Source: Parcubacteria group bacterium
GTDB taxonomy: Bacteria; Patescibacteriota; Minisyncoccia; Phycocordibacterales; 21-14-all-47-15
Assembly: GCA_016181845.1 (NCBI GenBank)
Contig: JACOYO010000003.1
Coordinates: forward strand, 80,185-114,460
Length of the DNA stretch: 34,276 bases
Direction of reading: 5' to 3'
The notes under the pieces are model-generated. The model searched no databases, was not told the origin of the DNA, and saw only the letters and a list, made by a program, of their open reading frames with translations. This document shows, one piece after another, positions 8,704-14,574 of this stretch. Made by a program: the position numbers and the translations under genes. Numbering within the stretch: the first letter of the stretch is position 1; the number at the start of each line of letters is the position of its first letter.

Positions 8704-8737
8704 AAAAATTGTCTCACTTCTCGTGAGACAATTTTTT
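8704..8737. terminator. Bidirectional terminator between tRNA-Leu(CAA) and peroxiredoxin
   Basis: AAAAATTGTCTCAC pairs perfectly with GTGAGACAATTTTT around the loop TTCTC, with a T-run following on the plus strand and an A-run before the stem that serves as a T-run on the minus strand. It can end the tRNA transcript, and possibly that of the convergent peroxiredoxin. Confidence 0.85.
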
Positions 8738-8778
8738 CTAAAAACTAATAAGCTAAGACCTAATAAACTGAATCCTTC

Positions 8779-9432
8779 TCATATCTTCCCCACCAGACCA
8801 AGCCCGGGGCGAAGCGTGTCGTCTCCAGGATTCCAGCTTGCCGGACACACTTGCCCGCCGTGTTCACGGACAAATTTTGCCGCCTGCAGTTTGCGGAGCA
8901 ATTCTTTTGCGCTTCTGCCGATGTTGTTGTCATGCACTTCCATCGCGCGCAGTATGCCATCAGGGTCAATAATGAAACTGCCGCGGAGCGCCACCCCTTC
9001 GTCTTCCAAGTAAACTCCCATCATGCGCGAAAGTTTCCCTGCCGGGTCGGCAAGCATCGGGAATTTTATTTTTTTCACCGCGTCTGAAGCATCGTGCCAT
9101 GCTTTGTGCACAAACACCGTATCGGTGCTCACCGACAAAATTTCAGTGTCCAATTTTTTAAACTGGTCATAGGCATCTGCCAATTCTTCAAGCTCGGTCG
9201 GGCAGATAAATGTAAAGTCGGCAGGATAGAAAAATAGCACCGTCCACTTGCCGCCTTTTTTCCCGCGATAATCCGAGAGTTTTATTTTTTTAATTTTATC
9301 TTGATGGTACGCCTCAAGCTCAATGTCGCGCACCATTTCTCCGACAGAACCGCATTCCAAAGATTCTTCGCATGAATAATCGCACGGACAATCGCCGCAT
9401 GCCCCGTTATTTTTTTCCATATCGTGATTCAT
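8779..9432 (-). CDS. Typical 2-Cys peroxiredoxin (AhpC/Prx1 type) with Cys-rich N-terminus
   Basis: Reduces hydrogen peroxide and organic peroxides through a peroxidatic cysteine. The 217-residue product has the peroxidatic site FYPADFTFICPTELEEL (Cys near residue 77), the conserved WHD segment (VHKAWHDAS), MLADPAGKLSRMMGVY, RGSFIIDPDG and the resolving cysteine in GGQVCPASWNPGDD near the C-terminus, so it is a full 2-Cys enzyme. Unusually, residues 1-30 hold five cysteines (CGDCPCDYSCEESLEC), a possible metal-binding or redox extension not part of the common fold. No reductase (AhpF or thioredoxin) is nearby. An alternative start at the second ATG would keep the Cys-rich part. It lies in a convergent arrangement with the tRNA-Leu gene. 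Confidence 0.94.
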   Translation of the reverse strand: MNHDMEKNNGACGDCPCDYSCEESLECGSVGEMVRDIELEAYHQDKIKKIKLSDYRGKKGGKWTVLFFYPADFTFICPTELEELADAYDQFKKLDTEILSVSTDTVFVHKAWHDASDAVKKIKFPMLADPAGKLSRMMGVYLEDEGVALRGSFIIDPDGILRAMEVHDNNIGRSAKELLRKLQAAKFVREHGGQVCPASWNPGDDTLRPGLGLVGKI

Positions 9433-9544
9433 ATATATATTTTGTTACATTAGTAATGTGAAAAATTATTTTGATATCTGCATGATAACATCGCGCCGTT
9501 TGTCTGTCTACGCCAGCCCGCCCAAATGATACAGAAAAAAGAAA

Positions 9545-9566
9545 ATCATTCGATATATCGAATGAT
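9545..9566. repeat. Perfect 22-bp palindrome with CGATATATCG centre
   Basis: The arms read ATCATTCGATA, centred at 9555/9556, in the 190-base divergent gap between peroxiredoxin and miaA. It is nearly identical to the palindrome at 3608-3631, with a symmetric A/T to T/A change that keeps the dyad. It is followed after two bases by another palindrome. Confidence 0.8.
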
Positions 9567-9568
9567 AG

Positions 9569-9588
9569 TATGCCAGTATACTGGCATA
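9569..9588. repeat. Perfect 20-bp palindrome upstream of miaA
   Basis: TATGCCAGTATACTGGCATA reads the same on both strands. It is unrelated in sequence to the adjacent CGATATATCG palindrome. The pair sits about 60-100 bases before the miaA start and could be paired operators or a processing or termination structure. Confidence 0.75.
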
Positions 9589-9645
9589 GCAAGAAGAAAA
9601 AGTTAGCCATAATAATTTTGACAAATGGCGAAAGAGGTGAAGAAT

Positions 9646-10569
9646 ATGATTGATATGCGTATAGCGCAAAAAAAGAAAATAAAGCCATTTATTACCGCCA
9701 TAATCGGACCGACATCGTCCGGAAAAAGCGATATCGCTGTGCTCTTGGCGGAAACATTCGGCGGAGAAGTCGTCTCTGCGGATTCACGGCAAGTGTATCG
9801 CGGGCTTGATATCGGCACTGGGAAAATTACCAAACAAGAAATGCGTGGCGTCCCACACCACTTGCTTGATATCGCGAGCGCTACTCGCCGCTTCACTGCT
9901 TCTCTCTATCAGAAAAAAGCCCGGCGCGCCGTGAGTCAAATCCTCAACCGCGGGAACATCCCCATTGTCTGCGGCGGCACCGGATTTTACGTAGACACAT
10001 TTTTGAAAGGTCTTTCGTTACCGGAAGTACCGCCAAATCGCCCATTGCGCCAGGCACTTGAAAAAAAATCGACACAAGAACTTTTTGAAATACTCTGTGC
10101 TCTTGACTCTCGTCGCGCCAAAACAATTGACCGAAAAAATCCAAGGCGTCTGGTGCGCGCGATAGAAATCGCTACCGCATTGGGAGAAGTGCCGCCGGTA
10201 ACGCACGCGCCTGCTGTGCCAGCACCAGTCCTCACTATCGGCATCGTCATTCCGGATAAGAAATTGAAAAAAAATATTCATGCGCGGTTGTTAAAACGAG
10301 TGAAATTAGGAATGATTTCTGAAGCGCGCCGCCTGCATAACAACGGCCTATCGTGGAAGCGGTTTGATGAGCTCGGATTGGAGTATAGATTCCTCGCGCG
10401 CTATTTGCAGAAAAAAATGCGCAAGCAAGAAATGCTCACGCAACTTGAAACTGCTATCAACCAATACGCCAAGCGGCAAAAACAATGGTTCAAACGCGAC
10501 CCTTCTATCGTATGGGTGAAAAATGCCAAAGAGGCAATGCGGACGGTCAAAAAATTTGTTGCTTGTTGA
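9646..10569 (+). CDS. miaA: tRNA dimethylallyltransferase
   Basis: Transfers a dimethylallyl group to N6 of A37 in tRNAs that read codons starting with U. From ATG 9646 the product has 307 residues, the normal length. Seen: P-loop GPTSSGKS near residue 16, the conserved SADSRQVYRGLDIGTGK substrate-binding segment, GVPHHLLDI, ATRRFTAS, CGGTGFYVD, and the RRLVRAIEIA signature. The end is QYAKRQKQWFKRD, the usual C-terminal tRNA-binding segment. An earlier in-frame ATG is at 9625, but the strong site AAAGAGGTGA (9631-9640) sits five bases before ATG 9646 and decides the start. The gene is divergent from the peroxiredoxin gene. miaB is not in the window. Confidence 0.96.
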   Translation: MIDMRIAQKKKIKPFITAIIGPTSSGKSDIAVLLAETFGGEVVSADSRQVYRGLDIGTGKITKQEMRGVPHHLLDIASATRRFTASLYQKKARRAVSQILNRGNIPIVCGGTGFYVDTFLKGLSLPEVPPNRPLRQALEKKSTQELFEILCALDSRRAKTIDRKNPRRLVRAIEIATALGEVPPVTHAPAVPAPVLTIGIVIPDKKLKKNIHARLLKRVKLGMISEARRLHNNGLSWKRFDELGLEYRFLARYLQKKMRKQEMLTQLETAINQYAKRQKQWFKRDPSIVWVKNAKEAMRTVKKFVAC

Positions 10570-10701
10570 TTTTTAAGCTGTTTAGGAATAGTTTGAAAAG
10601 AGAGATAAAAAGTCGCATTGCTATCGTGATATGCGTAGCTCGCAGATTGATAAAGAGCCATATCGCCATACAGTGAAACACCAATAAGCAACGGAGGGGT
10701 T

Positions 10702-11163
10702 ATGAAGAATATGCATCCGATACGCTTTGTGTTGATTGTTTTTTTCATCCATCTCTTGTTCGGTTTTTTGACACAATCTCTGGTGCGGGCGGCAAATAAT
10801 AAAATCACCGTTTTGGAAGAGACTGCGGACGGTAAAGTGATCGCCATCCCAACCATCGGCATCAAACGCGGTTTACTGCCTACGAACGAAGACGGGCTCA
10901 TCATTATAGAAGTGGATAAGCAAGGCCCATTGCGGTGGATGATGCGTGATACAAAATTGATGTCGGTAACATGGAACAGACAGGAGATTCCGATGAATGA
11001 ATGGGCTATTCCAGCATTGGACTTCATTACCAAACATCAAGAGATTTTTGTGCATTTTTTGCGCCCAGGGGACATTGACGAAAAAAAAATTGAAACTCGG
11101 AATGTAGATATTCTTTTTAGTATATACCTAACTCCAAACTACACCGATTATTCTTCAAAATAA
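10702..11163 (+). CDS. Hypothetical secreted or membrane-anchored small protein
   Basis: I do not recognise this 153-residue protein. It starts with a basic tip and a hydrophobic stretch (residues 7-26, RFVLIVFFIHLLFGFLTQSL) ending VRAANN, consistent with a signal peptide cleaved after VRA or with an N-terminal anchor. The rest is soluble, with no cysteines and no obvious catalytic motif; it contains GIKRGLLPTNEDGLIIIEVD and a Trp-rich middle (RWMMRD, TWNRQEIPMNEW). A very strong ribosome-binding site, GGAGGGG, lies five to six bases before the ATG, so it is probably well expressed. It follows miaA after 132 bases and ends in its own terminator. The function is unknown. Confidence 0.8.
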   Translation: MKNMHPIRFVLIVFFIHLLFGFLTQSLVRAANNKITVLEETADGKVIAIPTIGIKRGLLPTNEDGLIIIEVDKQGPLRWMMRDTKLMSVTWNRQEIPMNEWAIPALDFITKHQEIFVHFLRPGDIDEKKIETRNVDILFSIYLTPNYTDYSSK

Positions 11164-11175
11164 TAGGAGTTAAAT

Positions 11176-11206
11176 CGGATACGCGAAAAGCGCGTATCCG
11201 GTTTTT
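11176..11206 (+). terminator. Rho-independent terminator of the secreted-protein gene
   Basis: CGGATACGCG (11176-11185) pairs with CGCGTATCCG (11191-11200), loop AAAAG, followed by G and five T. It is a textbook plus-strand terminator 12 bases after the stop codon. Confidence 0.92.
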
Positions 11207-11228
11207 ATGTGGATAAAATGTGCTAGGG

Positions 11229-11376
11229 CGGGCCCACGAGGATTCTTTCCTTACAGGAACAGTACAGTTTTCGCATCGTGCTCGCTTCGCTCCGCGCGAT
11301 ATGCTCAAACTTTTCGAATCCTCACGCAAGCCAAATTGTTGGCTTGCTGTGGGCACTTCGTTCGCTTCGCTCTCTA
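11229..11376 (-). repeat. tRNA-tail element A, downstream of tRNA-Trp (type 1 core)
   Basis: Reading away from tRNA-Trp on the minus strand: a segment ending GCCCAC that complements the acceptor end; the 22-nt hairpin (11326-11347, stem GCAAGCCAA/TTGGCTTGC, loop of four); the inverted T-arm copy GAGGATTCGAA; the type 1 core AAAGTTTGAGCATAT...ATGCGAAAACTGTACTG; the small hairpin TTCCT-GTA-AGGAA; then a 17-base exact direct copy of the tRNA 3' end (CGGGCCCACGAGGATTC at 11229-11245, same as 11377-11393). The inverted and direct copies can close a stem around the core. Confidence 0.85.
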
Positions 11377-11447
11377 CGGGCCCACGAGGATTCGAACCTC
11401 GGTCAACGGTTTTGGAGACCGCTATTCTACCACTGAACTATAGGCCC
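11377..11447 (-). tRNA. tRNA-Trp (anticodon CCA)
   Basis: Acceptor GGGCCTA pairs with TGGGCCC; the anticodon arm GCGGT-CTCCAAA-ACCGT gives CCA; T-arm CGAGG-TTCGAAT-CCTCG. No CCA tail is encoded. It lies downstream of rpmG across a terminator, and element A follows it directly. A normal UGG-reading tRNA-Trp agrees with the standard code. Confidence 0.95.
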
Positions 11448-11492
11448 TTGTATTCACTCTTTTAAAAAACATATATATCATAGCGCAGAACA

Positions 11493-11520
11493 TAAAAACT
11501 CCCAAACGCGGGAGTTTTAT
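11493..11520 (-). terminator. Terminator after rpmG
   Basis: ATAAAACTCCC (11493-11503) and GGGAGTTTTAT (11510-11520) form an 11-bp stem with a six-base loop; on the minus strand the 3' side ends in a T-run. It lies 27 bases beyond the rpmG stop. Confidence 0.85.
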
Positions 11521-11546
11521 AGGTAACATAAAAATAGAGAGGTCTC

Positions 11547-11705
11547 CTATTTCTTCACCTCTTTGTGAGCGACGTGCTTTCGGCACCATCGGCAAAATTT
11601 CTTGAGCTCGATTTTTCGCTCAACCAATTTTTTATTTTTCCGGCTCCAATAATTGATGCGTTTGCATTTTGAGCAGGCAAGTTTTATCAATTGTTTCTGC
11701 GCCAT
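11547..11705 (-). CDS. rpmG: 50S ribosomal protein L33
   Basis: The 52-residue product is a zinc-ribbon ribosomal protein of the large subunit, near the E site. Seen: LACSKCKRINYWSRKNKK, then KKFCRWCRKHVAHKEVKK. Both CxxC pairs are present, so this is the zinc-binding (C+) form. ATG 11705 gives the normal length. It is transcribed toward tRNA-Trp and ends at a strong terminator. No clear Shine-Dalgarno site precedes it. It is below the usual 60-codon ORF cutoff and easily missed. Confidence 0.93.
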   Translation of the reverse strand: MAQKQLIKLACSKCKRINYWSRKNKKLVERKIELKKFCRWCRKHVAHKEVKK

Positions 11706-11740
11706 ATGTTTGAGTACTCTATCAAATATCAGGTAAAAAG

Positions 11741-11777
11741 AAAAGCCCCCAAGAATTACCGGTCTTGGTGGGCTTTT
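11741..11777. terminator. Terminator of the proline dehydrogenase gene
   Basis: AAAAGCCCCCAAGA and TCTTGGTGGGCTTTT pair with one bulge around an eight-base loop. T-runs lie on both sides, so it could work in either direction. The stop codon of the proline dehydrogenase gene lies within the structure, just upstream of rpmG. Confidence 0.85.
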
Positions 11778-12781
11778 TTGTCCATTGTTTTTAATGTTTT
11801 GAAAACTCTTTTGCGGATTTCCCCGTCAAAGAGCCCGCGCAGTACCCCGCGTATAACAAACCACACATTCGCTGGTCGTTCTGCCATGCGGCGCATAAAA
11901 TACGGAAACCAACGCGTCCCATACGGGACATAAATGCGCATCTTGTATCCTTCTTTCACCAGCCGATGCTGTTCTTGCACACACATGCCGTAGAGCATTT
12001 GAAATTCAAACGTGTTTTTGGGCAACGCCATCTGTTCAAGCACATGTTTGGCATGCTTAATCAGAATCTGGTCATGCGTGCCGATAGCAAGATGATTGCC
12101 CCGCGCACAGACATCCTCGCGGGCAAAATAGTTTATAAGCATAGCACACACGCCGCGGATACTCTCCATATGTTGATACGCAACGAGCGGAGATTCTTTA
12201 TACGCCCCTTTGACCAGTCTGATTGCCACTCCTTCTTCGGCAAGCTTTTCTATATCGCATTCATGCGTACGATGCAGATACGCCTGAAGAGCGAGCCGAA
12301 AAGAAACCATAGGATATTTTTTCAGCAACATTCTAAACACTTCAATCGTGTTTTCAGTGTCTTCGCTACCCTCCATGTCTATTTCAATGGCAATACCGTA
12401 TTGCTCGGCGGTCTCCGCAATACGGCAGATGTTGGCATCGCAACATGTTCTGCCGATAGACAACCCGACATGCGAGAGTTTGATGGAAATACTCGCGCGA
12501 AGCTTTTCATCATGAATGCGGCGAATGAGCGTTTGATATTCTGAAACAACCTCATCGATTTTTTCGGAAGCGATGACGCTCTCGCCCAAAATATCAATAG
12601 TCGCGGCGCACCCGTCTTTGTTGAGTTCTTTCACAACGTCAACCGCCTCATCCATTGTCTCGCCGGCGACAAAAGCCCGCGATATCGGATGGAGAATGTG
12701 GCAATGAACGGCAAACAAGTTCAATAGACGATTTTTTGAAAAACCAATAAATAGTTTTTTCATTACGTTCTCAAGAAACAT
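11756..12781 (-). CDS. Proline dehydrogenase (FAD-dependent, monofunctional)
   Basis: Oxidises proline to 1-pyrroline-5-carboxylate and passes electrons to FAD and the quinone pool. The 341-residue product is a single PRODH TIM barrel: SIKLSHVGLSIG, IEIDMEGSEDT, FRLALQAYLHRT, the flavin-site RLVKGAYKES, IGTHDQ, FEFQMLYGM and the substrate-binding RIYVPYGTRWFPYFMRRMAERPANV, whose two arginines bind proline carboxylate in homologues. No P5C dehydrogenase gene is next to it, so the second step of proline catabolism is missing or elsewhere; a lone PRODH could feed electrons or act in redox balance. Ribosome-binding candidates AAGGAGG and GAGG precede the ATG by 10 and 5 bases. In-frame ATG MKKLF, six codons on, is an alternative start. 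Confidence 0.92.
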   Translation of the reverse strand: MFLENVMKKLFIGFSKNRLLNLFAVHCHILHPISRAFVAGETMDEAVDVVKELNKDGCAATIDILGESVIASEKIDEVVSEYQTLIRRIHDEKLRASISIKLSHVGLSIGRTCCDANICRIAETAEQYGIAIEIDMEGSEDTENTIEVFRMLLKKYPMVSFRLALQAYLHRTHECDIEKLAEEGVAIRLVKGAYKESPLVAYQHMESIRGVCAMLINYFAREDVCARGNHLAIGTHDQILIKHAKHVLEQMALPKNTFEFQMLYGMCVQEQHRLVKEGYKMRIYVPYGTRWFPYFMRRMAERPANVWFVIRGVLRGLFDGEIRKRVFKTLKTMDKKAHQDR

Positions 12782-12902
12782 GGCTTCCTCGCCTCCTTTT
12801 TTTGATTTTTTCTTTTGCTATTTTACCATATTTAATTTATAAAGTAAAGATTTTATCATTCCAGCAAAGGCAGGGCCTTTGTTTCTCTTTGGCATATTTG
12901 CT

Positions 12903-12931
12903 CTGTTGTTGATTAAAAGGTATAGTATACT
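12903..12931 (+). promoter_or_regulatory. Putative promoter of tRNA-Tyr
   Basis: CTGTTG (12903-12908) and TATACT (12926-12931) are 17 bases apart. The predicted start is about 37 bases before the mature tRNA, leaving a short 5' leader for RNase P. A 10-base palindrome GTTAGCTAAC lies in that leader. Confidence 0.5.
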
Positions 12932-12974
12932 AGCGTTTTTGTGCGCGTTAGCTAACCTTACCAAAGAATACATT

Positions 12975-13058
12975 GCGTCGGTGGCGGAGTGGTCAATCGC
13001 AGCAGACTGTAAATCTGCCGGCCTTAGGCCTACGCAGGTTCGAATCCTGCCCGGCGCA
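12975..13058 (+). tRNA. tRNA-Tyr (anticodon GTA)
   Basis: Acceptor GCGTCGG pairs with CCGGCGC (one G-T pair); anticodon loop CTGTAAA gives GTA; a long variable arm (GGCCTTAGGCC region) as expected for tyrosine tRNA; T-arm GCAGG-TTCGAAT-CCTGC. No CCA is encoded. Element B follows directly. Confidence 0.96.
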
Positions 13059-13220
13059 TTCGGAGCGAAGCGGAGAATGAGACGGAGAAAGTCGCCTGCG
13101 CGACTTTCGTGCAGGATTCGAAAAGTTTGAGCATATCGCGCGGAGTCCAGTTCTCAAACCAGACGAGCACGATGCGAAAACTGTACCGTTCCTGTAAGGA
13201 AAGAATCCTGCCCGGCGCAT
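13059..13220 (+). repeat. tRNA-tail element B, downstream of tRNA-Tyr (type 1 core)
   Basis: Order: GGAGCGAAGCGGAG segment; 22-nt hairpin 13087-13108 (GAAAGTCGC/GCGACTTTC, loop CTGC); GT; inverted T-arm GCAGGATTCGAA (13111-13122); type 1 core AAAGTTTGAGCATATCGCG...GATGCGAAAACTGTACC with a longer central loop than element A; small hairpin TTCCT-GTA-AGGAA; 18-base exact copy of the tRNA 3' end, GAATCCTGCCCGGCGCAT, at 13203-13220 (original at 13042-13059). The AT-rich islet 13.3-14.4 kb begins just beyond this copy. Confidence 0.85.
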
Positions 13221-13324
13221 CATTTAAGAAATTGTTCGAAATTAAGAATATGAAGTGATTTTGCGGAAGGCAAAATCATAGTGTGCATAGACCTAGCATA
13301 TATATCTACATAATTTATAAATGT

Positions 13325-13495
13325 ATGAAAATATTTTTCAAAAATATAGGCATACTTTTTATCTTTTTCAGTATTGTACCAATTCTTCTAATGTTTGGTG
13401 ATGGATTTAAAATGGAAACTGCAATCATAAGTCTTTTTTCTTTTGCGCTAGGAATAACTTTATTAATAACTAATAAAGAAATTCTAAAAAAATAA
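13325..13495 (+). CDS. Hypothetical small membrane protein
   Basis: I do not recognise this protein of about 56 residues. It has two hydrophobic segments, NIGILFIFFSIVPILLMFG and AIISLFSFALGITLLIT, separated by a short loop (DGFKMET), and a Lys-rich C-terminus, so a two-pass protein with both ends in the cytoplasm is likely. The start at 13325 is preferred; a reading from 13283 would add 14 residues resembling translated spacer. The sequence is strongly AT-rich compared with neighbours. Its stop codon is one base before the start of the HNH gene, so the two are probably translated together. A pairing such as toxin and partner is possible but not shown. Confidence 0.6.
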   Translation: MKIFFKNIGILFIFFSIVPILLMFGDGFKMETAIISLFSFALGITLLITNKEILKK

Positions 13496-13496
13496 A

Positions 13497-13877
13497 ATGT
13501 TTCCATATTATAAATTTTTATTCCAACGAGCAAACTACCCAGAAAATTGGGACGGATTAAGAAAAGCGGTTTATCGTCGTGATAGATGGCAATGTCAAAA
13601 ATGTGGTATTAAAAATACTCAACTTCACGCGCACCATCAAACTCCATTGTCTATTGGCGGCTCAAACGATACGAGCAATCTCATTACTCTTTGCAAAAAT
13701 TGCCATATTGATTCCCACCCACACATGTGGCTAAAACGATGGAAAGAAAGCAATCCTCAAGCTGTGCTTGCGCTTCGTATTGTTACTCTTTCCACAGTAA
13801 TTTCATTACTCATAATATTTGGTTTTAGTTGGTGGAAAATTATAGCTTTAATTATTATATTCCAGTATTTATTCTGA
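13497..13877 (+). CDS. HNH-domain protein with C-terminal membrane tail
   Basis: The 126-residue product has a compact HNH nuclease domain at about 20-76: WDGLRKAVYRRDRWQC, CQKCGIKN (first CxxC), HAHHQTPLSIGG, DTSNLITLCKNCHIDSH (second CxxC and final His). The HH, N and H of the motif are all present, so it may be an active metal-dependent nuclease. Unlike common HNH proteins, residues 91-125 are hydrophobic (LRIVTLSTVISLLIIFGFSW...IIALIIIF), predicting one or two membrane passes. It lies one base after the small membrane protein gene, and both are AT-rich. A membrane-tethered nuclease could act on DNA being taken up or in defence; this is inference. It ends in TGA. Confidence 0.82.
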   Translation: MFPYYKFLFQRANYPENWDGLRKAVYRRDRWQCQKCGIKNTQLHAHHQTPLSIGGSNDTSNLITLCKNCHIDSHPHMWLKRWKESNPQAVLALRIVTLSTVISLLIIFGFSWWKIIALIIIFQYLF

Positions 13878-13920
13878 TTTAAGAGTTAATATACAGTCAA
13901 AGAAAAACTTAAATTGTATT

Positions 13921-14448
13921 ATGAAAAAATCTGTAAACAACGTCGCGTATATAGACGGAGCAAATCTACACCACGGCATAAAACAGCTTGATTGGAATTT
14001 TGATTACGGTCGTTTCCGCGTATGGCTTCAAGAAAAATATAGCGTCACACAGACATATTTATTTCTCGGGATGGTGCCTAGGTATAAAGACCTTTATACC
14101 CAACTACAGGAATTTGGGTACACCCTTGTTTTCAAAGAAGTAATTTTTGATGGGGAGGGTAAGGCAAAAGGTAATTGTGACGCTGATATTGTTGTATCTG
14201 CGATGCAAAACGCATACGAGAATAGATTTGATAAAGCAATTCTTGTTTCAAGCGACGGAGATTATACTCCGCTTGTAAAGTTTTTAATGAGTAAAAATAA
14301 AATGGCGACTATCATATCGCCATACGAAACAAAAAAATGCTCCGTTTTGTTGAAAAGAACCGGTGTAAAAATTGCTTATATCACTGAACAGCAAACGATT
14401 CTAGAAACCCAAAAAGAAAAAGCCCCCGATGCGGACGAAACCGCATAA
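13921..14448 (+). CDS. NYN-domain protein (LabA/DUF88-like PIN-fold ribonuclease)
   Basis: NYN domains have a PIN-like fold and usually cleave RNA with acidic residues and a metal. The 175 residues include the three acidic clusters: YIDGANLHHGIK at 10-21 (Asp12), KGNCDADIVVSAMQNAYE around 85-102, and KAILVSSDGDYTPLVKFLMS around 107-126. The remaining strands (ATIISPYETKKCSVLLK, IAYITEQQ) complete the fold. The last residues overlap the terminator hairpin. It lies 43 bases after the HNH gene in the same AT-rich islet next to tRNA-Tyr; two nuclease-type genes together are notable. The substrate is unknown. Confidence 0.88.
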   Translation: MKKSVNNVAYIDGANLHHGIKQLDWNFDYGRFRVWLQEKYSVTQTYLFLGMVPRYKDLYTQLQEFGYTLVFKEVIFDGEGKAKGNCDADIVVSAMQNAYENRFDKAILVSSDGDYTPLVKFLMSKNKMATIISPYETKKCSVLLKRTGVKIAYITEQQTILETQKEKAPDADETA

Positions 14449-14459
14449 GGGTCTTTTTC
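14416..14459 (+). terminator. Terminator overlapping the end of the NYN gene
   Basis: GAAAAAG and CTTTTTC, CCC and GGG, and ATGCGG and CCGCAT pair in order around ACGAAA, with the TAA stop inside the 3' arm. The T-run is part of the outer stem. Confidence 0.7.
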
Positions 14460-14503
14460 GTAAGGATATTATGTATATACCAGGTTTTTATAAAAAAAGC
14501 AAG

Positions 14504-14512
14504 TTATCCACA
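14504..14512 (+). promoter_or_regulatory. Single consensus DnaA box
   Basis: TTATCCACA matches the classical DnaA box exactly. It is alone in the 126-base convergent gap between the NYN gene and clpB. One site is not an origin; it may be chance or a titration or regulatory site. Confidence 0.3.
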
Positions 14513-14574
14513 GTAGAATGTAAATAATGCCTCTTCTAATGATCACTAAATTACTTCTAGTGATATTTTTATGT

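Noticed and set aside
11229-11376. Ordinary tRNA-integrase attachment sites (attL/attR)
   Set aside because: Direct copies of tRNA ends are present, but only about 150 bases lie between them, with inverted T-arm copies and no integrase; a classic prophage or island would carry genes. Kept open only for the islet after tRNA-Tyr.
11377-11447. UGA recoding as in Gracilibacteria/Absconditabacteria
   Set aside because: Several genes end in TGA (miaA, rbfA, HNH), and the tRNA-Trp has a normal CCA anticodon.
12879-13130. 83-residue ORF covering tRNA-Tyr
   Set aside because: The frame runs through a clear tRNA gene and its tail element.
14504-14512. Replication origin at the DnaA box
   Set aside because: There is only one box, no AT-rich unwinding region and no dnaA/dnaN nearby. 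parB at 8 kb also has no parS match here.
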